DNA from: Dermanyssus gallinae
Lineage: Eukaryota > Arthropoda > Arachnida > Mesostigmata > Dermanyssidae
DNA length: 64,000 nt
Direction: 5' to 3'
NCBI GenBank assembly: GCA_003439945.1
Contig: QVRM01003916.1
Coordinates: 23,501-87,500 of the forward strand
In this document: piece by piece, positions 49,951 through 61,907 of the stretch
Layout of the letters: the number at the start of each line of letters is the position of its first letter
Position numbering within the stretch: position 1 is the stretch's first letter
Program-made: the position numbers and the translations under genes
The notes under the pieces: model-generated
Databases searched by the model: none
The model's input: the letters and a program-made list of their open reading frames with translations, nothing else
Told to the model about the DNA's origin: nothing

Positions 49951-51115
49951 TTTAACTGGGGTCTTTGTCTCTGTCGAGTGGCGTCATGTAACTCTATCTC
50001 TCTTTCTTTCTCGATGTGTCGTTTTTTTTTTTTTTTTTGGAATGCGATAGACGAAGTACCTAAATTGAATGCGTTTCACAGGAAAACAGACTGGAAACCT
50101 TTCTCACAACCGAGCCGAGTTGGTTTTCAATTTGACAGTACAATTTGATACCATCTGCTTATTCAAGGAATTTCATACAAGGACAATGCATATGAGTATG
50201 TAGACAAGTATCAAACACAAACATTCCATATGACAAAGGAGAAGCACAGTCACGTTAAGGTTTAACTACTACTACTACATTAATTTACAAAAAGAGACTC
50301 TTTGGTATCGAAATCCGACGGACCGGTAGTCGGTCAGACAACGTTGGGCAGATCGTAGAGATCGGTGTACTGCCGGTAGTAGTGCAACAATACTTTGTTG
50401 CACTACACACATCGCAAACCCGGATACGACCAGCAGAGCTTTCTAAACTTGTTACATAAGAGCAAACAAAACGAATTTAGGTTTGTGCTACCAGGATATC
50501 GCCTGCAATGTGTTCCCCGGGAGCGCCATACAATTTACCTTCAATTGCATAGACACTTTTAGAACACAGAAGCCGCCACCTCTCGTGGTCTATTCACTGT
50601 AGAAACGTTAAGATTTTTTTAATCGTAGAACATTCTCAATGAATTAATTCCGCATCACGCATCGATTCATCCATCAAATCAGCTTTCAAACAAATATAAA
50701 GTCAACGTTATATAACAATAAGTTGTAAGTTCGTATGGCATCCAAAGCATTTGGCAGAGCGTGGGCTCAAATACATCAACAGCTCAAGTGTCCGCCATTT
50801 TCTCCTTCGCAGTGTCCGACCGAGTTCGGGGCACTTGGAGCCGAAGCCGGTGAAGGCCACGCAATAGTCAACCAAGGAGGTAAGCCCAATGTTCGACGCA
50901 GCAGCCGCTTAATCAAGCACGAGAGGTCACGTCCGTTATTGTTTTTGTTGTCGACAGCAATTCTGTCACAGTTCAAGATCATGAATCAGATGCGACTGTG
51001 CCGGCAAACGACGAATTGACTGGATGAACCAGTCATTACAATAAGTGTACGGCCAGGTTACCGAAGTTGGTTTTACCGACGATTATACGGTCAGTTGTGC
51101 GCCTCAAGCATTTTT
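49951..51115. other. No gene recognised; hairpin at 50379-50406
   Basis: A T-run lies at 50022-50039. GTAGTGCAACAA (50379-50390) and its exact reverse complement (50395-50406) are separated by TACT, giving a 12-bp hairpin with a tetraloop. No gene is seen. Confidence 0.5.
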
Positions 51116-51118
51116 CAA

Positions 51119-51416
51119 GAAAGTCGTTTTTAATTCTAGACTATCCTGCGTGTCGCACGGGCTTTGGTGGGGCTCATATGGTGGGGCATATCTTCAGTGC
51201 ACCGACGGCCGGACATGTTAGGATACCTAAGGTTTCCTCAACAGTTCTAGTGGCAGCACGGCCGCTGATTCTCCACGTTATATGGTTTGTCATCTATTCT
51301 CGATAAGCATCGCTCAAAGAAATTTTGCGATCAACAACAGGTCGCGAGCCTGCGACACTCCGTTAGATGACAACCATGGCTAGCGCAATAGTCTCCTGGA
51401 CCACGCCGCCACCCCT
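51119..51416 (-). mobile_element. tRNA-derived SINE, family C (copy 2)
   Basis: It aligns end to end with 26705-26996: GTTTTTAATTYTAGACYATC at the 3' side and GGACCACGCCGCCAC at the tRNA-like side (plus-strand reading). The B box is slightly worn (GCAGGCTCGCGACCT, minus strand) compared with copy 1. Confidence 0.8.
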
Positions 51417-51913
51417 ACATCGTGTGGCTTATCTGACATTTGTAGTCCATACCTTGGTCGCCGGCACTAGTTTTTATAGTCTCTCATTGCCCCGGCTTGA
51501 TTCTTTCAAGTGCCGTATCGCTATACCTGTATTTTGGCAAACAATTTTTGACGATTGTTTCGTAAGCATATTTAGCGCGTCTGTGCTTTATTTGCGCTTT
51601 AGAAAGTCCCATCAAACTAGGTTATTCGCTACAAATAGATAATGACCTAAATTAAAAACTCATTGCGTGCACTCCTAGGCCACAAAAAAAGGTAGCCCGA
51701 TACAACCAGACTTATCATTGCCTACAGACATATATTATCAGAGAACGACATCATGGTTTAGATTTTTGTAGAGACTACGATAAGGCGTACATATGAGCAC
51801 AATTTGCTTAATTCTTGGAACAAGCGCTTTTTAGAAGCAGGTTTTAAAAAGCTGACTGATTGTTAGCAGAAAGTCATCGAAAAGGTAAAAGAAATAATTA
51901 AGTAAGCCTGTTC

Positions 51914-51988
<75 letters not shown>

Positions 51989-54193
51989 GGAAAGAAGGAC
52001 AAGGCTACGGATCGACGTCGGACTTTGGCCTTTAAAAGAAGGATATATGTTGTGACATAGATACCTTTGCGCCCCCCCATTTCTGGCCCGATATGGCCTC
52101 GGGCTCTTCGGGTCAAAATCTTTCGTGGTAACATCGTTTACTCCTTCCTCTTCTTTCCCGCTTCCTCTCGCTCCTGGTAGCTCAGCTACATAAGATCAGT
52201 CAGGCGCTCAAGGTTGAAAAGGTTTTGTCGTGGTCGCCATCATTACAGTTCTTGGAGTGGCTACGAAAGAAGGTCCCCGTCAAGGAAAAAGGGTGCGCAG
52301 CGGGGCTGGAAAACGGCAAGGACGGGGCGAGATCTAAGGGCTAGGTGCCATATTGTGACGATAATGTGACGAAGTAGAAGAAGGCGGCGACAACAACAAC
52401 AACAACAACAATGGCGATCAAAACAACAAAAATGAACAGCATGGAGACGGCTGCTTCTCTACGGACGCGTTTCCCACGCCGTCTTTTTTTGTTGTTTCCT
52501 CTCCGCCTCCAATATCTGTTGCGTGTGGATTGCCTGCCTACTTACTAAGCTGTCGGCGTAGCCACATTGCAGCGGTGGTCAACCGAGCGTGACAGGCGGT
52601 AAAAGACATCTTCCACTAGCAACGGCACTGGCGTTGCTCGAAACGAACGAACGAACGGCAGAATGAGACTCTAAGACCGAGATGCTAGGAAACTGCTTGA
52701 TTGACTGGCTGGCTGGCTAGCTGGTGGAGAATGGGGCTTAGATACGGCCCTCTTTGGCCCTCACCAGCGACAACAATCACTTCTATCTTCATTCATTGCC
52801 TGCTGAAATTGGCACATGACTTCGCTGGCTCGCCCCCGACGCTTTGGCTGCAAGCTGGCAGCGGACGCTTAGCTGACGAAGGTGAGTACAAACAGAAGAA
52901 GAGGGGAGGGGCAAAGAGAGAGCGAAAGGCAGTAGGCCAATCTCTAGTCGTGGGGGTTGGAGACCAGGGATTTAGTATATGTAGGTAGGGTGGGGCGACA
53001 AAGGGTCTTCATGTAGGTGGTAAATGAGCACGGACCTGGACATTGCCCGTTCGGACCAAGGACCCCAATTAGAGAAGGTTTGGCAGAACTAAATCTGAAT
53101 ATTGGACTTGGAACACCGGGAGGTCTGGATGTAGGCGACAGGATCCACAAGGGCTTCATATGGGGGGTTGGGACAAAGGGGGTTAGAGTTGGAGCTAGGA
53201 TATGAGAAGCCGGGCACCACAGGCTGTGTATAAAGAGTTGGGCCAGCTAGAAAGGCTGGATGTGGGAACTGGCTGAGGTACGGTGGGAGCGAAGTGTTCG
53301 ACAGAAAGAAAGCAACGCAATAGCTAAAGGGGTGGTAGGATGTGCAGATACCGAGAAACGTTTGTTATTTAGCTCGTAAAACGCAGCTGACGGCCATGAG
53401 AAACGACGATGACAATGACAGCGTAGTACCGTCGGCAACCAGCGGGGCTCCATAAGGGTGACGGCAGCACAGCCGCGGCGTGTTAAGTCCTTCTCAATGC
53501 CGAGATTCTTTTCTTTCTATTTGTTTCTTGTTCTCTAGTTCTTATCATCCTCCTGCTCCGCGTTCTCTTCCTTCTTGCCTTCGGTTTGGTGCTCTGTCAA
53601 CGGAGCTTCAGAGTACTGATGACTGTGTTCGTGGATAGGCGGGTGGAGGGGGTGTTGGGAGGAGAGGGTGGGCTTCGGTGAGGCGGTGACTTAATGTATT
53701 GGCTGCTTGTGTGATCGCTTGCCTACGCCTTTTCCACTACAACGCTGGTATCGGTGAGCTGTAAGCTAGGGACAAGGGACGACAGAGAACGAGAAGGAGA
53801 TACAGAGAGGGAAAGAGCAACGTTGAGAGTAATCGACAGCTAGGGTGAAAGGAAAATAGAAACAAAGCAGCGGCTGGCTACAAAAGGCGAACTCAATGGA
53901 CGTCAAAGGTGTCTGGGGTCCCGAGGTTGTCTATCTCACCGGCTAATATGTGCGACCGGCCAGCGGGCTGCTCCCGCTATACGTCACCTGTCGCGTGTGC
54001 TGCACGCAAAGCGGATCGGACGGACTTGCGGCAGTTACAACATCGGCTAACCAACCGACCCCGACATCCTCTGCCGAACGAAACACGCGCAGAACGGGAG
54101 CGATATCGGATCCGGTCACCCAGCCAACATATATTTGTAACTACGCACCGAAGTGTATAATTATATATACATGATGCATAAATGTGTGTATAC

Positions 54194-54194
<1 letters not shown>
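51417..54194. other. No gene recognised; (TA)n at 51918-51989
   Basis: A TA array with one CA interruption lies at 51918-51989 and a CAA run at 52391-52412. A good splice-donor match, GAAG|GTGAGTAC, lies at 52880 after a short open frame; nothing else supports an exon. A G-rich stretch at 52950-53260 contains weakly similar repeats. Confidence 0.45.

Positions 54195-54224
<30 letters not shown>
54195..54224. repeat. (TA)n abutting SINE A
   Basis: The TA array ends exactly where the SINE head CCGAGCAAGATGGC begins. Confidence 0.95.
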
Positions 54225-54382
54225 CCGAGCAAGATGGCTTAGTGGCAAAGCCTCTGCCTTGCATTCGGGAGGACTGAGTTCGAGACCCAGACCGGCCACT
54301 CTTAAATTGGTTTGCATGGTTTCCAATTTAGACAAGGTAAATACCGTTGTGGATTAAAAATCAGCCATGACATAAAAAAAAC
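54225..54382 (+). mobile_element. tRNA-Ala-like SINE, family A (copy 2, best)
   Basis: The head has an A-box-like TGGCTTAGTGGCAAAG (54235-54250) and a B box GAGTTCGAGACC (54275-54286), spaced as in a tRNA gene. The anticodon-loop region CTTGCATT would give TGC, as in tRNA-Ala, by its position. A body of about 90 bases ends in CATGACATAAAAAAAA, an A-rich tail. The acceptor and T stems do not fold as a working tRNA, so this is a SINE and not a tRNA gene. Confidence 0.85.
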
Positions 54383-54486
54383 GTACACGGGCTTTAGCCT
54401 TACTTTAAAAAAAAACATATATATATATATAGGGGTGGATAGTAATGCGTCGTCTCTTTTTATTGAGACATCTGTGCCCCCTGTTT

Positions 54487-54618
54487 TTGCCGATTATAAT
54501 CCACCCCGGTATTCACCTTGTCAAAATAAGGAACCCATAAAAACCAATTTAAGAGTGGCCGGTCCAGGTCTTGAACCCACGAACTCTCAAATGCAAGGGC
54601 ACTAAGCCATCTACTATT
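54487..54618 (-). mobile_element. tRNA-Ala-like SINE, family A (copy 3, inverted)
   Basis: On the minus strand GATGGCTTAGTGCCCTTGCA is followed by GGGTTCAAGACCTGGACCGG and then CACTCTTAAATTGG, matching copy 2. It lies about 105 bases from copy 2 in opposite orientation, with (TA)n on its outer side. A transcript across both would fold into a long hairpin. Confidence 0.8.
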
Positions 54619-54629
54619 GCATGTAGAGT

Positions 54630-54631
<2 letters not shown>

Positions 54632-54707
<76 letters not shown>

Positions 54708-54709
54708 CG
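54632..54709. repeat. (TA)n microsatellite
   Basis: About 75 bases of TA repeat follow the inverted SINE copy. Confidence 0.95.
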
Positions 54710-54985
54710 GTTAACGTTAACAACAATTAATCATAAATAGTACGTCGAAGTGTACATACTAAATTGAAATTATAGTGGGCCGTTTTTAGTCATGTGCAAC
54801 TGATTTAGGCAAAATAGATGGAATATTACATGAAAATTACCTTGTGTATTTATGGGAACGGACGGATGTAGGTAACATCTGCGGCGTTGCCGCATACGTG
54901 ATTGAGTTAGCTATTCTGGGTTTTTACATACGATATTTTAAATAAGGGGATCGTTCGAGAACACTTTTCGACTTTTCACTGTCAG

Positions 54986-54988
<3 letters not shown>

Positions 54989-55051
<63 letters not shown>

Positions 55052-55105
55052 CAACAGTATTAACATTTAATTGATATAACTTTGCTACGTTATAGACCTA
55101 ATTTT
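54989..55105. repeat. (TA)n with one inverted copy of the 5.3-kb composite unit
   Basis: A TA array (54989-55049) is followed by sequence whose reverse complement contains AACGTAGCAAAGTTATAT, identical to 18 bases of the unit at 5430-5450. This identifies a dispersed TA-associated repeat family. Confidence 0.75.
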
Positions 55106-55485
55106 AACAAAGGTGGGTTTTGACAGGCTATGACCGGTGAGTTTTCGCTTTATGTGATCGTCATTCGTAGCGGTCTAACGGCGCTACCTGGGTACGCTCA
55201 TGTCTAACTAAGACCGTTTGGGTCGATACCGCGCGTGTAGGGTAGTCTAACTAGAACACGACGAAAGCATAGGCAAGCAATCACACAAACAGCCAATACA
55301 TTAAGTCACCGCCTCACCGAAGCCCACCCTCTCCTCCCAACAGCCCTCCACCCGCCTGTCCGCGAACGCAATCATCAAAGTACGAGGGGCCGAGGGGGTA
55401 GAAACAACTCTTGACAATCACACGCTGTTTTTCTTGGTCATAGAACAATTATAAAAATCATACAATAAGAAAAAAATATATAAAA

Positions 55486-55520
<35 letters not shown>

Positions 55521-56369
55521 AAAAAGTTACAATGCACGGCAAGCAATATACAGCGCTTCTAGCAGTACCATACGAGACGAAATAAGGAATGCAGGAAACA
55601 AAGTCGACTGCAGTGAAGTTAACAGTGAGAAAATCTCGCACCAGCAGCAAGGCGAGAAATAACACAGAGATATAAAATATTCGAAGTAAAAGTATTTGGA
55701 AAAAATACACATCTAACTGACATAAAAGATCTTTCGTGAATGGGCGGGCTTGCGCCTGGTGCAGATCCCATACAACAGCAGCAAATGCAGTCGAAACTGC
55801 GGCGAAGAATTGCCTCCAGAGCAACGCTCCTAACCAGGCGATCATGGCTAGATAAATCGGTATCTAGATAGCTTTACGGCATGGCAGTTAATAATGTACA
55901 GGGCGTTTTCAGTCTCGTGCCAAATTACCGCCGGAACTATCTTTAGCAGCCACGGTGGGTGGCCAGATCAGCCCGCTTATGATGCGCCCCTTGGTCCATG
56001 CTTAGCAGCAGACTCAGGGTGTTGCCAAATGACTGGTGGCACTTACACACCGAGTACTGTGGGCGGTATGGGGTCCCCGTTGCGTTGTATATATATATAT
56101 ATACTCTTTATGGGGTCGTTGTATTGACGCGTGGTGTACGTTGTATGCTTACCTATATGTGGTGCATACAGCAGACCAGAAGAAAAAAAAAAGGCCAGAA
56201 AAGCATTCATTAAGTCCTACGTACGTCTAGACCTCCTTCGCGCATGCTTTCTTTATTGCATCCGTAGATGGATCCGGATCATCATAGGCCTTATTACAAT
56301 TACGGTGCCGCCGAATTTCGCCGCCCACTTCGCCTTCGGCTGTCGCACACGACACCCTTTCGCACCTTA
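55106..56369. other. No gene recognised; short TA arrays
   Basis: TA arrays lie at 55487-55518 and 56088-56104. The hydrophobic minus-strand frame at 55438-55845 matches no family I know. Confidence 0.45.
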
Positions 56370-56960
56370 CTACTCCCTACCGATCTTGCCCTTAATTCTG
56401 CCACCCAGCCGCTCAGTTACTTTGAGACCTACAGCCTGCTGGTCAGCGGTCCTTACCTTATTTTCATTTATCCCTCGTTGTCTATTTACACCTGTGCCCT
56501 TTCTGTATGTTTTTTTTTCGTTGATATCCGCTTCCCGCCTCCGAGTCTTTTTTTTTACTGCCAGATTGTAATTGTAAAACAAAATACCTCGAAGGCCTCC
56601 AAACGCTACGAAGTCACCGATCGCTGGCCAGCAAACGGACAACGTATTCGTGAATGAGAAGCGAAAACCTCCGTTTCCGAGCCACACGCTGTTATTGCGA
56701 CTGTTGCTGCTGCTGACGACAGTGACGAAATGCATCTGTTTCAGCAGAGCCACGTGAGGCATCACATCAAGAGCGAGCTGTTGACAGGGCAGTTGATTCG
56801 ATGTTTTTAACGCTTTAGAAGTTGTTTCTTGTCCCGTCTCTTTGCTCTCGGTTAAATTGATCGATTTAGCAGACGTATTGCTAAGGTTACATCCATAGGT
56901 ATCGCTATCAGAAACTTTGATATAGGACGCCGCTCTTTTTCTCTCTCTATCTTTTGCCAT
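56370..56960 (-). other. 196-codon open frame, unknown
   Basis: The minus strand is open from an ATG right beside a TA array to 56370. The composition is balanced and not repeat-derived, which is unusual here. The plus strand is also open for 129-146 codons across it, and no motif is recognisable. I regard it as probably chance, possibly an exon. Confidence 0.25.
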
Positions 56961-57285
56961 ATATATATATATATATATATATCGGATTTCGACTCAGCAG
57001 TATTAAAGTTCAAACCAAATGATGCTGCTAACCGAAGCAAGATGTCATTTGCTGATCGCACTTTTTGCTGGTGCCTTCGACAGTGCGTCACCTCGTCCTA
57101 GACTCGTTGAGCGTTCAGAGAGCGTCGCCTTGAAAATTGCTTAGAAATTCGCTTGGTCGACCGACAACGCCATAATTGGAAATATAGGCAAGCAAATTGG
57201 CTGCTAGAGAACTACAGGCTGCAATGTGCTGAAAGCTTCAAGCAAGCATCAGCCATCTCTCACATATATTAAACGCCATGCCTTG

Positions 57286-57384
<99 letters not shown>

Positions 57385-57540
57385 GTAGTTTACATAATTA
57401 TTAAATAAATGTGACTTATGTATAGGCATTAACATGTTAAGTTAGGACGAAGTAGGTCCTTCTAATCCTTGGCCAAAGCAATTAAGTATTACGGTAGTAA
57501 CGTAATAAAGTTATATATATATATAATTTGAATATATATA
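56961..57540. repeat. (TA)n arrays, no gene
   Basis: TA arrays lie at 56959-56982, 57290-57383 and around 57510-57545, with unique sequence between them. Confidence 0.85.
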
Positions 57541-57664
57541 TATATTTTTTATTTTTTTTATTTATATATATATATATTATATATATATTTAATCATTTAT
57601 TTATGTGTGACAAAGTATACAATTGTGGTGTAAGAACATGTGCACAACCCGCTCGGGGCAAAAC

Positions 57665-60614
57665 TCAAGGTGTTAGGTCCAGGCTTGGGCTGGTCCACCT
57701 AGCCAGGGTACCTCTCACCGAAGCGGCATTCCCCCTCTGAACGTCTAATGAGAGACGTTGTAGTAGATATTCGCCTGCCCTCTTGTCTCCTGTAGCGAGT
57801 GCCAGTTTTCTCCCGACGTCGTTGAGCAGTTTCTTCGTGAGCACTCCAGGCCCGCCCAATGTCTCGAATGCGAGAGGTGAGAACAGGTGTGGGTAGCCGA
57901 CACTGGAGTACTTTCTGCACTTGGCTGCCTCCGCCAGGGCTACCGCGTGTCCAGGGCGGGCTGCGCCCGTACCGACCATTGAGGGGGCTAAAGAGTCGGT
58001 TACGGTCGCGTCCCATACCAGCATTTGGCCCCGCTCGAACGGAGTCAAGGTCATACCATCTGGTCTCCTGGCATCATCTCTGACTAAGCCAGACGGCTCC
58101 AAAATGCATGGGTAGCCTGCCGATCGCAGCCCCCTGCTGAATGTCTCATTCAGGGCTGAGTGACGCGCGATTCTACCTGAACTTTGGGGACAGGAAAGTC
58201 CGTGGTGGCCTAGGGAATCGACCTCGTCACCGCATCTGCACCGGTGTGGGGAGACTAGCTCTGCTCCCAGCCTCAACCCGACTAGTATGCGAGTGGACTC
58301 GTCGTCCAGGAGGGTGCCTAGCTGAGGGCTTGGGAGGGCCTGCAGCCATGCACCTGCACCCGGTGAAGAAACTGCCAGTAGCCTCGCTTTGTTGGCGGCC
58401 GTAGTTGTTCGGTCCCATAAGCCATTCCAACGACCGTTGTTTGCCAGCTCTGACCACGCGCGCTGAAATGAGGGGGTCTCCGGTAGAGACCCACAAAATG
58501 CAATGGCATCTTCCTGAGTTCGTTCAAGCGTAGCTCGAAAATTTGAAACTGCTTCGGGGTCCAGAATAGCTTCAACGCCACTCGTCGCCGAATGCAAGGA
58601 TGCGATGTGTGCTGCGATTGCAAGAGAAACTGCTTCAGGCAGGCCCAGTCCACCTCTGGCTACCGGTAAGGCGGCTTGAACTAAGGGGTCGTTTCGCAAC
58701 CGCAGGTTAAGTATAGATTCCAACGCCAGGCCTAGCTTCAAGTTTATTTCCTCCAACTGGGGCGAGAAGGCTGAACACTTGATTCCCCTGAACAGGTAGT
58801 TTAGCCTTGACGCAGAGAAACATGCGCGCAGAAGGTACAACCCCCGGTGAGCGCCCAGCTGGGGAAGGCGATTGAAGCCGATCTCGAGCTTTTCTCTTTC
58901 TTGTTCGATTTTCGGTCCAAGGTGGCAAGAAAATAGGGGTACCCCGAGGAGGTCCAAGTCGTCGCCTGTTACGCGGCACCCCGGAAGAAGATCCCGTAAA
59001 GCGGAGATATCGGCTGTACCTGAGCCGATAATGTGAACCTCACACTTGGTTGGGTTCAGCTCCAGGCCACTGCATGTAGCGAAACTTAAGATCTTCTTTA
59101 TGTCCTCACAGACCGTACCAATGTTGCCTGCGATGACCCCGTCATCTAAATACCAAAGGTTGAGTGGACTCTCGAGTGAGTTCACCAAGTCCTTAACGGC
59201 AAGACAGAACAGAGGGGGGGGCGAGGGGGTCTCCTTGCTGAACCCCTACAGCCGAGGTGAGCAGTCCCGAGGGTAAAACCAAGTGCGACGAATCACCGTA
59301 GGCCAATTTCACTTGGTGATAGATGCCAGGGGCCTCATCTCCGACCACTCTCAACAGGTGATCCCTTTTCACAGTGTTAAAAGCGTTCTTAAAATCAAGC
59401 TTAACTAGCACGGACGAATCGATTCGAGAATCTATAAAAGCCCTGGTGGCGTGGATCATTATTTCAGCACCCCCCTTGGTGTAAAAACCCAACTGGTGGG
59501 GCCCAATTGCTACGTTGATAAGATCTCTAGAATCCCTCACTGCTAATTTTGCCGCGACCCTACGTAGTACTGAAGAGCAAGCGATAGGTCTGAACGAGCC
59601 GTCTTTCTTCTTCAGCGCAAACAGTCTTGCTCCGAAGATGAGGGGACACCACCTTGGATGCGGGGCTCCCCATCGCAGTAGGTCAATTACCTTCGCTAGG
59701 GCCTTACTAAGTGTGTCGGATGAGCAGCCGAGAGTCGGTGACAGAAGGTCCTGTAGGAGTCGAGGTCTCATAAAATCCAGGCCCGCGCTCGAACTCTTTG
59801 CAAATGATCCGACAGCAAAACGAACATCCTCGGCCGACGTAGATGAAGGTAAGAGCTGTAAGGGTGGGGGAGACGGCCAGCACAAGTCCGGTTGCGCGGG
59901 GGGGTGTTTTTCCCGTAACGACGCTGCGGCCGCTGGCTCATCGACCATGACGTCATCAGATAGAAGAAGGCGGGCTGCTCCGGACACGTCCCCGTCCGAT
60001 AGCTTGGCTGACACGGCCCGCGTGATCGACTGATTTTGCTCAGCATTACCACCCGACTCTCCTGCCGTGAGCAGGGGAACCAGATCTGTAAGCCGAACGC
60101 CGCGTCGAAACTCCACTAAGCTCTTTCTGATGACCACTGCTAGAGAGCGTGTATCCCTGCAGCCTATTGGTAACCTCAGCACGACTGGAGCGAAAGAGAA
60201 AAGCCCGAGCCAGGCGGCGTCGTCGTTGTCCGAGGCAACCTTAATACACACCTCTGACAGGGCGTCAGCCACCGACTTCCTTACCACTTTGGGCAAGATA
60301 CGAACCAGCTTTCCATTTTTCATGAACGCCTGGATGCACTCCGTGAGGTCGAAATTGGACTCGTTCATGACGCCGTTAGGGACTAAAGTGGCACCCCCGC
60401 CCCCATGTTTGACCGTGACATGTCTACGGAAGCCTCGCCTGGCGAAAGTTTGGCCGCATTGGTGACAAGTTACCCTATTAGACCCCAAGGGGTCTGGTGT
60501 GGTCGCAGGGTTCTGCCCTGATGTGGAGCTTGGGCCGGCGCCTTCTGAAGGATCCGGCAAGGTGGCATGTATGGGTTGTGTCACTGTCCTGCAATTGTTG
60601 TGATCACCCGTCAT
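57665..60614 (-). pseudogene. LINE ORF2: C2H2 finger, reverse transcriptase, restriction-like endonuclease; one frameshift
   Basis: The first part (59193-60614, 473 codons) has a C2H2 finger (C50, C53, H65, H70). The RT then begins with SSSAGLDFMRPRLLQDLL and DGSFRPIACSSVLRRVAAKL. Motif A is VKLDFKNAFNTV, with D407, and motif B is GVQQGDPLAP, at 457-466. The frame then shifts at a run of eight C (59214-59221 on the plus strand), where one C fewer would keep the family-typical reading. The second part (507 codons) has motif C YLDD (13-16), the thumb and a C-terminal CCHC (C317, C319, H328, C333). An RH pair (342-343) and RPD (375-377) with D393 follow, the PD-(D/E)XK arrangement of R2-type endonucleases. 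Apart from the one shift every key residue is present. The shift may be a sequencing or assembly error. Confidence 0.9.
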
Positions 60615-60616
60615 TA
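60612..60616 (-). promoter_or_regulatory. TAATG stop-start overlap between ORF1 and ORF2
   Basis: Read on the minus strand, the ORF1 stop TAA overlaps the ORF2 ATG by one base. The same UAAUG overlap in the silkworm LINE SART1 is known to support ORF2 translation by termination and reinitiation. Similar coupling here is an inference from the sequence. Confidence 0.8.
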
Positions 60617-61894
60617 TGATTGTCTAAAATTGCTAGCAACCGACAGCAGCGCCAATAAGGGCTGTAGCGCGTTCGTGATTGACTTAACCATTTTTGACAG
60701 TTCGGACTTTATAGATATTAAGTCCCGGACTAATCCGGTCGATCCTTGAGCCACTGGCTTGCGAGGTCCCCGAAGACGAGTGCGAGTGACGTTCGTTCGT
60801 GGTTTAGCTCGACGACGCTGCTTGGGAGCCGCTCTGGGCCGAGGCAGAAGGAGCTGCGGGGTGGTGTTTCCCCCAACCGCGATGCCGCGCACCACTGAGG
60901 CATAAGTCGCCTCCTGCGGGGCTGATGAAGCTGGGGCAACAACACTAGAGCCCCGTGAAGAGGGCGCAGGCGCTACCAAGGCTTCGTTAATAGATGCATC
61001 CGGGTGGGTAGCCCGAACCTGGTGGAGGGTTCTGGCTTCCATTAGGACCCGATTTCTTTCTCTCAGGTAGAATAGTCGCGGGCAGCTGGGTGATTTTGCA
61101 TCGTGAGGTCCACCGCAGTTGACACATTTGGCTGCGTTAGGACAGTCGGCAGCTAGATGGCCCCCTTTGCCACAATTGCGACAAGCCTTAGGAAGTGAGC
61201 AGCTCGCCGCAATATGGCCAACCCTGGAGCAGTTGAAGCAGACTCGGGGCTGGTCGGGTTCCAAAACCACTGCATGCGAGCGGTAGCCCAGGAAGACTGA
61301 CGCCGGTGGTTGACGATCGAAAGTCAGGATCACTTTTGGCAAAGGCTTCTTTTGATTGCCAGAAGAGACGATCAGTCTTCGGGCAGCTGTGACGCCGAAG
61401 TTTGATAGCTCCGTTACAATCTCTTCCTCTGTTAGCGACGTGCAGACACCTTGAATCCTGGCCTTAAACGAGGCCAAGCCTGGGCAATAGGCGGTCACCG
61501 GGATGTCATCTACGCATGTTAGGCGTGAAAGCTTCTGAGCCACCTCGATGGAGGAGACGTTGATAAAGCTGCTACTCTTGTCGCCAGAAATTCGGCCCTC
61601 CGGCACTAGACTGTGAATAGCCTTGAATAGCCTTAACATCGAACCTTCCTTGAAGTCGGCTAAACTCCCGTCAGGATTCTCCTTGTGTCTGAGGCGAACC
61701 CTGAATGCTCCAAATGCTCCTGAATTGACTTCGCTTTTCAGCCGGTCTAATTGTTTTCGCTCCCGCAGCACGGTCTTTTTAACCCTTGCGCTAGTAACAA
61801 CGGTGAAACCATCGTCAAGCGAGGGCTCATCAACCACCGAGTCAGCATCGACGCCTTGCCTTCTTCGCTTGACGCCCGCCGATTTGTTACTCAT
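60614..61894 (-). CDS. LINE ORF1, gag-like zinc-knuckle protein
   Basis: A 426-residue protein expected to bind the element's RNA and form the ribonucleoprotein. Residues 1-60 are charged. Residues about 60-215 probably fold into one or two RRM-like or gag-like modules, with [16 protein letters not shown] and a [14 protein letters not shown] segment before the zinc fingers. Three zinc knuckles follow: CX2CX4HX4C at 219-232, CX2CX4HX4C at 238-251 and CX2CX3HX6C at 257-271. Residues 351-380 are highly basic ([18 protein letters not shown]). The ATG lies 16 bases inside the boundary with the TA array. The TAA stop shares its last A with the ATG of ORF2. This arrangement is typical of ORF1 in APE-type LINEs such as Jockey, I and SART. 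Confidence 0.93.
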   Translation of the reverse strand: MSNKSAGVKRRRQGVDADSVVDEPSLDDGFTVVTSARVKKTVLRERKQLDRLKSEVNSGAFGAFRVRLRHKENPDGSLADFKEGSMLRLFKAIHSLVPEGRISGDKSSSFINVSSIEVAQKLSRLTCVDDIPVTAYCPGLASFKARIQGVCTSLTEEEIVTELSNFGVTAARRLIVSSGNQKKPLPKVILTFDRQPPASVFLGYRSHAVVLEPDQPRVCFNCSRVGHIAASCSLPKACRNCGKGGHLAADCPNAAKCVNCGGPHDAKSPSCPRLFYLRERNRVLMEARTLHQVRATHPDASINEALVAPAPSSRGSSVVAPASSAPQEATYASVVRGIAVGGNTTPQLLLPRPRAAPKQRRRAKPRTNVTRTRLRGPRKPVAQGSTGLVRDLISIKSELSKMVKSITNALQPLLALLSVASNFRQS

Positions 61895-61907
61895 GGCGCT
61901 AGCAGGC

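Noticed and set aside
54225..54300. Functional tRNA-Ala gene
   Set aside because: The boxes fit but the stems do not pair fully. The sequence continues into a body with an A-rich tail and has related copies, so it is a SINE.
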